From Kiritimatiellota bacterium (GTDB lineage: Bacteria; Verrucomicrobiota; Lentisphaeria; Oligosphaerales; JAADHN01), in the NCBI GenBank assembly GCA_013151865.1, contig JAADHN010000034.1:25172-89171 (forward strand): a DNA stretch of 64,000 nt, in the 5' to 3' direction. The translations under genes were made by a program, and so were the position numbers. This document shows, piece after piece, positions 44,191 to 53,531 of the stretch; position 1 is the first letter of the stretch; every line of letters starts with the position of its first letter. Below the pieces are notes generated by a model. It was not told the DNA's origin. It did not search any database and saw nothing but the letters and a program-made list of their open reading frames with translations.

Positions 44191-44560
44191 GGACGCCCTC
44201 TCTTCGGACCTGAGCGGAGGAGGCGTGGGGGGTGGGCGACACCCGCGCTTTTCGCAGCAGAGTCGCAGGGCCGCTGTCGGGACCGCGATGTTGCCGGGGG
44301 GCGGCCGTCCCCCGGCAGAGGGCGGAAGAAGGCGTGGAAACGCGGCGAGATTCACCGCCGACCGGGAACCAAGCCGGGGCGAGAACGGTCAATTCGACTA
44401 TTGCAGCAATACACAGTGTCCCGGCAGGGGGCAGGGGACACCGTCAGGGAACGCGATTCCCGCCGGCCCATCTTGCGAGCGACGGGACAGGCGGCGCCGT
44501 GTGGCGCAGGACAAATCCCGCCGTGGACACATTGAGCCTGCGGCGGACGGACTGAGCGTT
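44191..44560 (+). ncRNA. candidate structured leader RNA or independent RNA
   Basis: Starting at the predicted +1, hairpins follow each other: 44193-44226 (ACGCC/GGCGT with extension), 44230-44244 (GGGTG/CACCC), 44292-44317 (perfect 9 bp TGCCGGGGG/CCCCCGGCA), 44416-44441 (7 bp GTGTCCC/GGGACAC), 44494-44507 (GCGCC/GGCGC, GTGT loop) and 44518-44546 (CCGCCG/CGGCGG). No RNase P, tmRNA, SRP or 6S signature was found. High GC makes some stems likely by chance, so this is a hypothesis. Confidence 0.35.
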
Positions 44561-44713
44561 TTGAAACAATCCGGAGTGCAGACGGATTCGCCCGGTGAAA
44601 CCGTGAATCGCAGAGAGTGTTGGAAGCATTCACCGGCAGGCTGCGACGTGCGGCGGCACTGCCGTATCGTCCGGAGCATTCCGCGGCACATGGCAAGAGG
44701 AGGCGCACAGCAA

Positions 44714-45043
44714 ATGAAAAGACGATCTCCTTTCACGCTGGTGGAAATCATGATCGTGGTCGCCATCATCGGACTGCTCGTGGCCATTGCGGTACCCAAT
44801 TTCGTGACCGCGCGAAACCTGAGTCGGCAGAATGCTTGCATCGCCAACTTGCGCCAGATCGATGCGGCCAAGGAACAGTGGGCGTTGGCGGAGAAGAAGA
44901 ACGACGGGGACACGGTCACCATGGGCAATTTGGTCGACACTTACATCCGCAAGACCCCGGAATGTCCCGCAGGGGGAGCGTATACGCTGGGGAACATCGG
45001 GACCGATCCCACCTGCAATATTACGGGACACGAATTGCCCTGA
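44714..45043 (+). CDS. type IV pilin/pseudopilin-like protein
   Basis: 109 residues. MKRRSPFTLVEIMIVVAIIG is a class III prepilin leader: six residues, then Phe at +1 and Glu at +5 of the mature protein, followed by a hydrophobic helix (LLVAIAVPNFVTARN). Pro, not Gly, stands at -1. The globular part is short with two C-terminal cysteines (PECPAGG, PTCNITG) that could form a disulfide loop. Such proteins build type II secretion pseudopili, or in PVC bacteria serve as numerous surface proteins of unknown role. No secretion genes are adjacent. SD: the upstream AAGAGGAGG at 44696-44704. Confidence 0.88.
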   Translation: MKRRSPFTLVEIMIVVAIIGLLVAIAVPNFVTARNLSRQNACIANLRQIDAAKEQWALAEKKNDGDTVTMGNLVDTYIRKTPECPAGGAYTLGNIGTDPTCNITGHELP

Positions 45044-45196
45044 TGCCCCGGTCGGCGACGGTCCGATCCGACAACTCGCGCGTGCGTTTCCCCCCCCTTT
45101 CTCTTTTCGTCCTCTCTGCGGCCGTGTTCCAAACACGCGCGTCGTCAGCCTCGGCGGACCGGGACGCGACACCGTTTTCTTCGGAATCGGACCGGC

Positions 45197-46324
45197 TCAC
45201 AGCCAACCCGTGGCGCGCGCCAGCAGCTCCACGTACCGGACGTAGTTCGGCCAAGATACGTCTGCCGGGACCCCATGATCGCAGGAGGGGATATAACCGC
45301 CGCTCTCGACGACCGGACGAACCCGTTCGATTTCGGCTTCGATAACCGCGCCGCCTTTGGCCATGGCCCGCTTGTCCACGCCGCCCCGGTACGCCATGCG
45401 CCGTCCAAACTCGCGGCGAAAGGCCGCGATATCGTTCCCGGCTGCGACTTCGATCGGGTCGCAAGCATTGATTCCGGCCTCGATCCACAGCGGAATCAGT
45501 TCCCCCACGAAGCCGTCGGAGTCCATGGCGTAGACCGGAACCCCGGCCCCTCGGACAATCTCGCCCCAGTATCGCCAGACCGGAAGCAGGCAGTGCCTCG
45601 CCATGGCCGGGGAAATCATCGAAAACCCCTTGTACGCCATGTCTTCCGAGATGTGAACGCAATCCGGGACCACGTATTCGAGCACACGCTCCAAAAGTCG
45701 AGCGATATAGTCACGCCAGAAATCGAGCATGTCTTGAAGCAACTCGGGGTCATCGTAAAAGAGGGTACACAGCGCCTCGAACCCGAGCCACTCGCGGAGT
45801 TGCCAGAACGGTCCGTCGAAATGCACCTGCACCGGCCACGTCCGGTCCGCCAGTTTGCGTCCGAGTCCCGCGGCGTCCGCTGGAAGCCGTTCCGGAGCGT
45901 TGGGATCGTACCGGGCCTTCATCTTTTCCCAGTCTTCGCGGTTTTCCACCGGGCATTTGATCCAGCGACGCGTGCAGAAATCGATGGCGTTGCGCAAGTG
46001 GGACAGGGTGAATTCTTTGCCGATTTCGCAAATGTTTCCCTTCCAGTCTTGTACGACACGAGAATTCTCGCGCTCTTCGATGACCTTCTCCGCGAACATG
46101 GGGATCATGCGATAATTGACGGGGAACCCGGGTCCGCCCCGGGGCCATTCCAGGTTTCCACCGACCAGGCGGTAGGCATACTGATTGTAATCCCGCACGT
46201 CGGGCGGCAGGCCCTGCTCGTGCCAAGCGGCGAGCGTGGACCGACGACCGCCGCCCGGGGCCAGGGGGACCCGGTCCGGGGCCCCGAAAAGCATGGTTTC
46301 CAGGTAGCGCTCGCGCTCGGTCAT
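45197..46324 (-). CDS. uroporphyrinogen decarboxylase-like protein, second paralogue
   Basis: 375 residues of the URO-D superfamily: MTERERYLETMLFGAPDRVPLAPGG at the start, VHISEDMAYKGFSMISPAMA, VPVYAMDSDGFVGELIPLWIEAGINACDPIEVAAG and YRGGVDKRAMAKG. This branch is common in Lentisphaerota-like genomes next to sugar genes; its substrate is unknown and a methyl or carboxyl transfer is inferred from the fold. It lies 40 bp after the DUF4838-like gene on the same strand, probably one operon. Divergent from the paralogue at 6342. Confidence 0.82.
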   Translation of the reverse strand: MTERERYLETMLFGAPDRVPLAPGGGRRSTLAAWHEQGLPPDVRDYNQYAYRLVGGNLEWPRGGPGFPVNYRMIPMFAEKVIEERENSRVVQDWKGNICEIGKEFTLSHLRNAIDFCTRRWIKCPVENREDWEKMKARYDPNAPERLPADAAGLGRKLADRTWPVQVHFDGPFWQLREWLGFEALCTLFYDDPELLQDMLDFWRDYIARLLERVLEYVVPDCVHISEDMAYKGFSMISPAMARHCLLPVWRYWGEIVRGAGVPVYAMDSDGFVGELIPLWIEAGINACDPIEVAAGNDIAAFRREFGRRMAYRGGVDKRAMAKGGAVIEAEIERVRPVVESGGYIPSCDHGVPADVSWPNYVRYVELLARATGWL

Positions 46325-46364
46325 GGGGCCGTCTCCCTTTCCGCACTCTGTCCCGGTTTTCTCA

Positions 46365-48644
46365 TCAAGGATCGGCCTTGTCGGCCGCGGTCACGCGCAC
46401 ATTGGCGATCCATATCTGCGAGTCGCCTCCGCCGAGGCCGATGCGCTGGGTTTTCTTGCCGGGAGCAAACAGGCTCGGGGGCACCACGAAGGTGAGGGTT
46501 TCCCACCCCGGCTTTCCCGAGAGTGGTTGCACGGGTTCGACCGGTTTCCAAATGCCGCCGTCGGCGTATCCTTTTCCTTGACCGCCGGTGTTGATGACGA
46601 TGGTTTGCAGGTCCGACTCGCCCCATACGTCCATGACGATCTTGGCCGGACGTTCGGGGTCGGGAATCCGCGCATACAACAAGGCCCAGCCGGCACGTCC
46701 GTCGCCCTTGCCGGTCTCGTCGGTATTCCAACAAGTGCGTCCGCCCTTTTTCTCGGCTTCGCCCATGCCGGAGGCAGGGACGCCGAAGGCTTCGAGCAAC
46801 TTCAGATGATCCACGAACTTCTTCGCCTCACGGACGCGCAGGAATGAAAGCGCGCGGCGCCCGGCCTGGACTGCCGTTTGGTAGTCGCCCGCTTCACCGG
46901 TGGCGCGAAAGCGGGCGGCGGCCTCGATACAGCGGATCATCCAGCGCCCGTAATCGAACACCCGGGTGACTTTTTCGACCCGCTCCTTCAGATTCGGGTT
47001 GTCCGCCACGGTGCGGACGGCAGCGGTCAGAGCTTGGCGTGCCGCCTCGATGTGGGGCGGAGCAAACAGGCCGGGGACGTCTCGGGGGGGATTGTCCGAA
47101 TACGGTTTGCCGGAAGCCCGGACGGCAGCATCGATTTCGGCGTAGAAACGGTCCATGGCGGCGGCGGCCGGTCCGAACATGGCCCGGGTCCATTCCCGGG
47201 CCAGCGCCTGCGGATCGAGCCCCGGGTCCCACAGCATTTTCCCCAGTACGTAATACAAAGGGCCGTCCAACGGCCAGTCGCCAAGTCTGCTCTGGGCGTA
47301 ATAGCGGTGAATGCCAAGCCGGTGGAAGTATTTCACGTCGGCGGCGAACGGGCGCAGCACCGGGCGCGGCAGGCGCCACCACATGGATTTGCTCACGTAC
47401 GCGTAAATGAGAACGTCCGGCGTGACGCGCACCCACCGTTTCAGCAGTGCGTTGAACTGGGCATTGGGCTCGGAGGCGGGGTCCGCAATGGGTTTCGAGT
47501 AATCTGCGGGAGCATAGTGACACACCCACGGTACGACGTTCGCCAGGGGCCGGATGGTATCCGGCGGTTCGGCGTAGTTGATGTAGGCGAGTTCGAGCAA
47601 CAGCACGTTCGGATGTTTCTCGGCCACACGTCGGGCCACTTGGTTGGCGAACCAGAACACGCGGTCGCCGCGGAATGGTCGTTCACCGGCCAGCCCCTGG
47701 CGGGTGGCGCGGCCGCCGCACAGTTTCTTGTCCAACGCCATACAGACGGGGCACTCGCACCACCCACGACCGTCGTTGGGGGAGATCGAGGTGATCCGGC
47801 AACGGGGGTTGCGTTCGAGGATTTCATCGATCCGCCTCGCGAACTCGTCGGCCAGACCCGGCGCCGTCACGCATAGTTGGCGGCCGTGGAGGCTCCCGGG
47901 CAGGCGCTTGCCCCCGATGCGTGGAAACCATTCCGGGTGAGATCCGAAGTACGTGTCGTTGGGAATCACGCGGTGGTATGTATGGCAACTCGGCAGCTCC
48001 GGCGGCAGAAAGTAGCTCTCCCCGTTCCGGGTTGCGGCGTCCGGCGGATAAAAGCCGTTCAAGCCGAGCTTGAGCCCCCAGGCCATGCACGCCGCCGCCT
48101 GTTTCCCGGATTGGGCAATGAACAGGCGCAGGTCGAACGTCGGTGCGCTCGCAATGGTACGATCCGGTACGGAAAGCGTGGAGCGCCTGGGTACAAAGTC
48201 GATGTCCGGCGCCGGCCAGCGGCAGCCCAGGCACGTTTCCAGAAAGCGGTACACGGCAAAGAGCGTACCCCGGTCGGAGCCGCCGACAATAACGACCCGG
48301 TCCGTGCTCACCCGCACGAACACGCTTTCCGGTTGCCGCGCCAAGCGGTCGGGCAAGGCGGTTCGGGCCGCCGCGGTGAGACCGACGTGAACCGGCGCGC
48401 CCCGGATGCGCGCCCCTTCGGCGACGACCGGGACTTTGGCTCCGGAGATCTCGCCCAGGTAACGAGCCAGTTCCGCCGCCGCGAACCGAACGGTCTCCGC
48501 CGCGTTCGGAGGTGTCACAATGCTGCTTGCCGGTTGTCCGTCGCGGACCAGTACGATGTCGCCCGACACCTGGATTGCCGTCCCGACGAACGCCAGAATA
48601 CTCAGCAGGCCCGGGAGTCGGGGTCCATGTCTCGTCGATTGCAC
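46365..48644 (-). CDS. secreted DUF4838-type glycosidase-like protein
   Basis: 759 residues. Signal peptide (LPGLLSILAFVGTAIQVSG); an alpha-glucuronidase-like N-domain (AAETVRFAAAELARYLGEISGAKVPVV, VVIVGGSDRGTLFAVYRFLE); the DUF4838 core (SISPNDGRGWCECPVCMALD, NVLLLELAYINYAEPP, HYYAQSRLGDWPLDG-like stretch); and a C-terminal beta-sandwich (QIWIANVRV). The catalytic residues are not established for this family; a polysaccharide-active role is inferred. GTG 48644 is chosen because AAAGGA lies nine bases upstream; the frame opens at 48704. A UroD-like gene follows. Confidence 0.82.
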   Translation of the reverse strand: MQSTRHGPRLPGLLSILAFVGTAIQVSGDIVLVRDGQPASSIVTPPNAAETVRFAAAELARYLGEISGAKVPVVAEGARIRGAPVHVGLTAAARTALPDRLARQPESVFVRVSTDRVVIVGGSDRGTLFAVYRFLETCLGCRWPAPDIDFVPRRSTLSVPDRTIASAPTFDLRLFIAQSGKQAAACMAWGLKLGLNGFYPPDAATRNGESYFLPPELPSCHTYHRVIPNDTYFGSHPEWFPRIGGKRLPGSLHGRQLCVTAPGLADEFARRIDEILERNPRCRITSISPNDGRGWCECPVCMALDKKLCGGRATRQGLAGERPFRGDRVFWFANQVARRVAEKHPNVLLLELAYINYAEPPDTIRPLANVVPWVCHYAPADYSKPIADPASEPNAQFNALLKRWVRVTPDVLIYAYVSKSMWWRLPRPVLRPFAADVKYFHRLGIHRYYAQSRLGDWPLDGPLYYVLGKMLWDPGLDPQALAREWTRAMFGPAAAAMDRFYAEIDAAVRASGKPYSDNPPRDVPGLFAPPHIEAARQALTAAVRTVADNPNLKERVEKVTRVFDYGRWMIRCIEAAARFRATGEAGDYQTAVQAGRRALSFLRVREAKKFVDHLKLLEAFGVPASGMGEAEKKGGRTCWNTDETGKGDGRAGWALLYARIPDPERPAKIVMDVWGESDLQTIVINTGGQGKGYADGGIWKPVEPVQPLSGKPGWETLTFVVPPSLFAPGKKTQRIGLGGGDSQIWIANVRVTAADKADP

Positions 48645-48811
48645 TTCGCCAGTCCTTTCCCTTGGTCGCCGCAGGATCGATTTCGAACTGTTCCGCGAAT
48701 GCATGAAGCGTCGCTCGGGGACTCGCCCTGGTCTCCCGTACTCCCGGCGCTGCCCCGTTCCGGTGGGTCGCCGGAGCGGAACGCAAGTGGGGCCTCCGCG
48801 CCGGGGCTCGC

Positions 48812-49966
48812 TCAGGAATCACCGACCGCACGGACGGCTTCCTCGAGAATATCGGCAGTGCGGTCCCAGGAAAAATCCCGGGCCCGGCACCGCATGAAAT
48901 CGCGCCACGTACGTTGCGTTTCCGGATGCGCGGCAAACAGCGCGAGCCGTTCCGCCGCCGCCTCCGGATCTGCGGGGTCCACCACCTGCTCGGGGTTGGG
49001 GACGGCTTCCGGAAACGGCCCGCGATTGCTCACCAAAACGGGCAAGCCCAGACTCAACGCTTCCATTATCGGCACGGGAAACCCTTCGTACCAGCTCAGA
49101 TGGACAAGGACGGCGGCTTGCCGCAGGAATGCCCAGCGTTCGTCGTCCACCCAGCCGGTGAAGCGGACGGCGTCCGCCGTGCCGTCCTGTCGAACGAGTC
49201 CCTCCCAATGTCCATCGCCCACGAAGTCTTTTCCGGCGACCACCAGTTGCCAGTCCTCGAACCCGCGACGTCGAAATGCACCGAACATCCGCAATAGACC
49301 GTCTATGTTCTTGTTGTGCGCCAGCGCCCCCAGATAAACGGCAAAGGGCTTGCGGATGCCGAATCGCGCCAGCGTTTCCGCGTCGGGAACTGTCGGTTCC
49401 GGGACGCGCGGGAGGCCGGGGTATGCGACCCGGATGCGCTCCCGGGGAATCCCGCATACGGCGGCCAAGTTGTCGGCGGTGGTTTTCGAAACCGCGAGGA
49501 TGACGTCACAGGCGCCGCAATGCCGAGCGACGCGCGCCACGAAGTGTTCGCGGGGTTCGGAGAAAAACTCCGGGATCATGGCGGGAGTTACGTCGTGGAT
49601 CACAGTGATCCGCTTGAAGGGCGCTGCCGCCGGCAACATGGGGGTGGTGGCGAAATAGACATCGGTAGGCGGCAGACTCAACGAGCACAACGGCGCCACA
49701 GGCGCCTTCCATGCCGCTCGCAGCAAGCGGTCCGGCCAGTGCGTTCGGACATGGCGCACGTCCGGGAATTCGGTCCCGGTTCCTGCCCGCAACAGGTCCT
49801 CGGCGCGTTGGGAGCGCTCCCGTCCCCGCACGCGCCAGTGGAACGTGATTTCGATTTCGCGGTCGCGGCGCCGGCAGAAATGGCGGAGCAGCGGATTGAT
49901 GTAATTGCTGATGCCGCCGCGTCCGGCCAGTACGGGCATTGCATCGACCGTGAAATGAATGGTCAT
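48812..49966 (-). CDS. glycosyltransferase family 4
   Basis: 384 residues, GT-B fold. N-domain FTVDAMPVLAGRGGISNYI, middle RITVIHDVTPAMIPEFF, C-domain VYLGALAHNKNIDGLLRMF and SWYEGFPVPIMEALSLGLPVL (in parts), which is the retaining GT4 EX7E motif (Glu of YEGF and EAL). It probably adds mannose- or glucose-type sugars to a surface glycan. It lies 93 bp after another GT4 gene on the same strand. Confidence 0.92.
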   Translation of the reverse strand: MTIHFTVDAMPVLAGRGGISNYINPLLRHFCRRRDREIEITFHWRVRGRERSQRAEDLLRAGTGTEFPDVRHVRTHWPDRLLRAAWKAPVAPLCSLSLPPTDVYFATTPMLPAAAPFKRITVIHDVTPAMIPEFFSEPREHFVARVARHCGACDVILAVSKTTADNLAAVCGIPRERIRVAYPGLPRVPEPTVPDAETLARFGIRKPFAVYLGALAHNKNIDGLLRMFGAFRRRGFEDWQLVVAGKDFVGDGHWEGLVRQDGTADAVRFTGWVDDERWAFLRQAAVLVHLSWYEGFPVPIMEALSLGLPVLVSNRGPFPEAVPNPEQVVDPADPEAAAERLALFAAHPETQRTWRDFMRCRARDFSWDRTADILEEAVRAVGDS

Positions 49967-50059
49967 ATCGCGTTTTTTGGGTTGGGCGCCGGGCTGGACT
50001 CGGTCGATTCGCCTGGATCCCGGCGGACTTCCCCGCGGGAATTCGCTGGGGGCCGGCGG

Positions 50060-51262
50060 TCAATCCTCGCGGACTTCGAGGACTCGACGCACGAGTTCGG
50101 CGACGGCAGTTTCCACACGTTCCTGACTGTAGACCTCGGTCGACAGACGTTTGAGGGTCATTCCGAGTCGCCGGCGTTTGTCGGGATTCTTCAACAGTTC
50201 TGCGCAGGCCGCTGCGAACTCCGCAGGGGTGTCGGCAATCCGGCAGTTCCGGCCGTCGTGCAGTTCGAGTCCCTCGGCGCCGACTGCGGTGGTTACAATG
50301 GCTTTCCCAAGCGGGAAAACGTCGAACAGTTTGCTGCGGATCCCGGAGCCCAGGCGCATGGGCAGCACGTAGAGGGCCGCTCCGGCGATGATCTCGCCCA
50401 AGTCGGGTACGAACCCGGTGATTTCGATGCCGTCGAGCTCGGCCAGTGCCCGCACGTCTTCGGTCGGCGTGCGGCCGGCTGCTTTGAAGCGGGCCGTGGG
50501 CTGGGCCGTTCGGATTCGAGGAAAGATCTCACGTACGAACCATGTGACCGCATCGACATTCGGGCGATAGCCCAAATCTCCGGTAAAAACCATCAGTTCC
50601 GGATCTTCCGGCACTTGACTGTAATCCCGCTCGGACTGTTGGAGAATGCCGTTCGGGATCGCTGTGACCGGCGCCTTGGGCGCCAATTGCCGGAACCAGT
50701 TTGCGTCCAACTCGGAAACCGTCACGATGGCACTGAGGCGCGGCGCGAACTTCACTTCGCCGCCTTTGGCCGCCCGCCATCGGAACCACTCCCAGATTTT
50801 TCGGGATCCGCGCGCCGCCCGAAAATCCCGTTCCGCGCCCTGGCTGGTTCCCCAATAATTGACCACGATGGGCAGGCGCCCTTCCCACACCAGTGCATAG
50901 CGACTGAGGTACGGGGTTTCGAGCCAAACGAGGTTCGGTTTGAATCGCCGGAATTCTTCTTCGAAAAAAGCTTGCTCGCCCGGGCGTTTCAGCAGGTTGC
51001 TGCAGGTGAGGATCATTTCCAGGCGTTCGCCCCACAGCCGACCCGGGGAAACCCGGGCACGGGGTAGGTGCGTGATGCTCACGCCCAGTTCGGTACACCA
51101 GTTCAACGTCTCGCCCGGGAGTTCCCGGGCCACGCAGGCAACGTGGACGCGCCCCACCCGCGCCAGGGCCTTGACGAAAGAGGCCATCCGCATCTGCCCG
51201 CCGGCACGTATCGGGAAAGGCAAATCGGGCGCCATGACCAGGATTCGCGGCGAAGCATTCAT
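50060..51262 (-). CDS. glycosyltransferase family 4, second gene
   Basis: 400 residues, GT-B fold. Opens RILVMAPDLPFPIRAGGQMRM, as in GT4 enzymes of exopolysaccharide and PEP-CTERM clusters; VFTGDLGYRPNVDAV, EITGFVPDLGEIIAGAALYVLP and LGSGIRSKLFDVFPLGKAIVTT follow, the last in place of the classic EX7E. ATG 51262 (MNASPRILV) is preferred to 51301. A promoter lies at 51552-51580. Confidence 0.9.
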   Translation of the reverse strand: MNASPRILVMAPDLPFPIRAGGQMRMASFVKALARVGRVHVACVARELPGETLNWCTELGVSITHLPRARVSPGRLWGERLEMILTCSNLLKRPGEQAFFEEEFRRFKPNLVWLETPYLSRYALVWEGRLPIVVNYWGTSQGAERDFRAARGSRKIWEWFRWRAAKGGEVKFAPRLSAIVTVSELDANWFRQLAPKAPVTAIPNGILQQSERDYSQVPEDPELMVFTGDLGYRPNVDAVTWFVREIFPRIRTAQPTARFKAAGRTPTEDVRALAELDGIEITGFVPDLGEIIAGAALYVLPMRLGSGIRSKLFDVFPLGKAIVTTAVGAEGLELHDGRNCRIADTPAEFAAACAELLKNPDKRRRLGMTLKRLSTEVYSQERVETAVAELVRRVLEVRED

Positions 51263-51775
51263 CTTTGCCGGACCCCCCGGATACCGATTGTCTCGGAACA
51301 ACCTGGGGCCCTGCCGAGTTCACTGACCCCGCAAGCGTCCGTCCAGGCAGCTCCCATCCCAGCGGCAGCCGTCCCCCTGCTGTGCCGGGCCGGCCTGCTG
51401 TCCGATGCCGGTCAATCCCCAAAACCGGCTCCGGCACGCTCCATCGCATGGCCGGACCTTCGCCGGCCCGGATCGGCCGCCGCCGCTGGTTCATTCGCCC
51501 CGGGCACAAGGTGCGCCCGGGCAAACCGTCCCAAGAGAATCTGAAACAAAGACAGTACCACACACTCCGACGAAACGCAACCCCTGCCGTTCGTCGAGAG
51601 GACCGGGAAGACGGCTTGGATGGGGCGGGAACAGGGGGCGAATCGACAACACGCGAGACGGTCCGCGGCGCCTTCCGGTTGGGTCCGGATATACAGTCGA
51701 ACGGGGTATTGCGCGGTTCGCAATCGGTCGCTCGTGTGCCGTCGACCGGGAATATGCTCCCCGGCGCGACTGCGG
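51263..51775. other. 513-bp spacer within glycosyltransferase cluster
   Basis: Between the GT39-like and GT4 genes (same strand). It holds the promoter at 51552-51580; no gene or strong hairpin with a T tract was recognised. Confidence 0.45.
51552..51580 (-). promoter_or_regulatory. promoter of GT4 genes
   Basis: Minus strand TTGCGT (51580-51575), 17-bp spacer, TACTGT (51557-51552). The start point would be near 51545, about 280 nt before the GT4 gene at 51262. Confidence 0.5.
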
Positions 51776-53452
51776 TCACGGCGTCTTGTCGCGCCTCCGG
51801 AACCGAACCAGGAAAAGGTCGTACGACGATTTCAGGCGTTTCCCGCCGGCCAAGTCCCGATTGCGGAGTTTGATTTCACATTCACCGAGCTTTTCGAGGC
51901 GGGGCATGGCATCGGCGGGGGCAATGACCCAGCCGTTCCAGTTCCGGAGCCTATAGTCTGCGAGAGGGCCGGGGACGATACGGCGGGCATAAAAAGAAAT
52001 CGCGTAGTTCTCGATCCCATAGGCCGCCAGCGGCGAGGATTGCGGAACTCGCTTTGCCGTCTCCCGGGCGAAGTTTCGCACACTGTGCTGCGCATCCAAT
52101 GTGGGCAGCAACCACTGCACTCCCAGCACGGCGACCGCGATCAACGAAATGACGAGCCATTCCGTGCTTCGGGCCGGCGAGGCCGATGGTTTGCGGAGTC
52201 CGCGAATCGGTCCCGTCGCGGCGGCGGCCAGGGCGACGCCCCCGAAAAGCAGGGCGGCGAGTACGGCCGTGGGACGGCGGGGTTGCCAAATCACGACCCC
52301 GGCCCCGCCGACCGCCGCCAGGGCCACGACGACGCCCAGTACACCGAGGCAGATTCGGAGATATCGAGCCGCCGCCGGCCGCCGGCTTCGGTTTCGCGAG
52401 ACTTCGTCGATCCAGCCCGCGACGAGCAGGGCCCACGCCGGCAGGAGCGGCAGGAGGGAGACTTCCTTCTTCGACCGCAGCACGGTGAGCAGGAGGAAAC
52501 CGGCGGCAAATGTCCCCAACTGCAGGGCCGGGACTTTCTCTCGCTGCTTCCACGCCCAGGTCCCGACCGGCGGCAGGAAAAGCACCCAGGGCGCCAAAGC
52601 GGTGAGCTGTTCGAAGTAGTACAACGGTCCCCGCATGTGCCGCGTGTGGCCCCCCAGGCGTCCGACCGTTTCCCGGGTGAAGACCAACAAGGTTTCCGGG
52701 TGTTTCCAGACCAGGTACAGGTACCAAGGCAGGGAGATGAGCATGAACAGTACCGGTCCCGGATTCGCAAACACGGGCTTCAGCCGGAAGACGTCGGGCG
52801 CGCGCCACAGGGCGATGCGAGCCCAAACGAGTCCGAGCAGCGGGAACACGAGAGCCAACGGCCCTTTGACCATGAAAGCGAGGCCCGCCACAACCCAGAA
52901 GCCCGTGAAGAGCCATTGCCGGCGTCGGGCCGCGGTCGCTTGGCAGGCCAGCACCAGAAGACAGTACTCGACCGTGATCAGGCTGCTGAAGGCCATGTCG
53001 ATCTCGGCACTGCGCACGTTGTTGAGGAAGAGATAGGAGGTCAACAGGATCCCCGCGGCGAGCCATCCGGTTTCGGACCCTTTCCACCGCCGTCCGGCAA
53101 GGTATGCACAACCCAGGGCAAGAAGTGCGAGCACCGCACTCGGGAGCCGGGCGCCGACGTCGTCGACTCGGCCTGTAACCCGAAAGCCGAGGGTCTGCAG
53201 CCAGTAAGCTCCCGGCGGTTTCGTGAGGATCCGTTTGCCCAACAGCGTCGGAACCAGCCAATCCCCGCTTTCCTCAAACATTTCCCGGGCGATCTCCGCG
53301 CGACGCGATTCGGTATACTTGCCCCAGAATGCCGGGCGGTCGAGGAAGCACAGGGCGAAACAGAACGCCAGCACAAGCCCCAGAATGCGCCGTCGTTTTG
53401 CAGAAAACAACGGCGGCGCAATCGTGGATTGCCCGGGGTTCGGGGGAGGCAT
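51776..53452 (-). CDS. ArnT/PMT-like glycosyltransferase (GT39 clan), second gene
   Basis: 558 residues with about eleven membrane helices. First loop YTESRRAEIAREMFEESGDWL and RILTKPPGAYWLQ match the ArnT/GT39 pattern, though the acidic motif reads ESRRAE rather than DEGRY. VRSAEIDMAFSSLITVEYC and WVVAGLAFMVKGPLALV follow. It probably moves a sugar from a polyprenyl phosphate carrier to an exported glycan, lipid or protein. It has its own promoter 45 bp upstream and leads the GT4 genes. Confidence 0.88.
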   Translation of the reverse strand: MPPPNPGQSTIAPPLFSAKRRRILGLVLAFCFALCFLDRPAFWGKYTESRRAEIAREMFEESGDWLVPTLLGKRILTKPPGAYWLQTLGFRVTGRVDDVGARLPSAVLALLALGCAYLAGRRWKGSETGWLAAGILLTSYLFLNNVRSAEIDMAFSSLITVEYCLLVLACQATAARRRQWLFTGFWVVAGLAFMVKGPLALVFPLLGLVWARIALWRAPDVFRLKPVFANPGPVLFMLISLPWYLYLVWKHPETLLVFTRETVGRLGGHTRHMRGPLYYFEQLTALAPWVLFLPPVGTWAWKQREKVPALQLGTFAAGFLLLTVLRSKKEVSLLPLLPAWALLVAGWIDEVSRNRSRRPAAARYLRICLGVLGVVVALAAVGGAGVVIWQPRRPTAVLAALLFGGVALAAAATGPIRGLRKPSASPARSTEWLVISLIAVAVLGVQWLLPTLDAQHSVRNFARETAKRVPQSSPLAAYGIENYAISFYARRIVPGPLADYRLRNWNGWVIAPADAMPRLEKLGECEIKLRNRDLAGGKRLKSSYDLFLVRFRRRDKTP

Positions 53453-53502
53453 GGCGTTCTGGTCCCTGGTCGCTTCCGATGAGGTTAAGCCGCGAAAGCC
53501 GG

Positions 53503-53531
53503 AATGTACTGCCGCCCGGCTGGGGGAACAA
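53503..53531 (-). promoter_or_regulatory. promoter of GT39-like gene
   Basis: Minus strand TTGTTC (53531-53526), 17-bp spacer, TACATT (53508-53503). Start near 53497, about 45 nt before the ATG at 53452. Confidence 0.6.

Larger units (their letters stand above)
44122..44713. other. spacer holding pilin promoter and long leader
   Basis: 592 bp between the GT9 and pilin genes. It contains a near-consensus promoter and a chain of hairpins, listed separately, and no recognisable coding region despite open frames. Confidence 0.5.
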
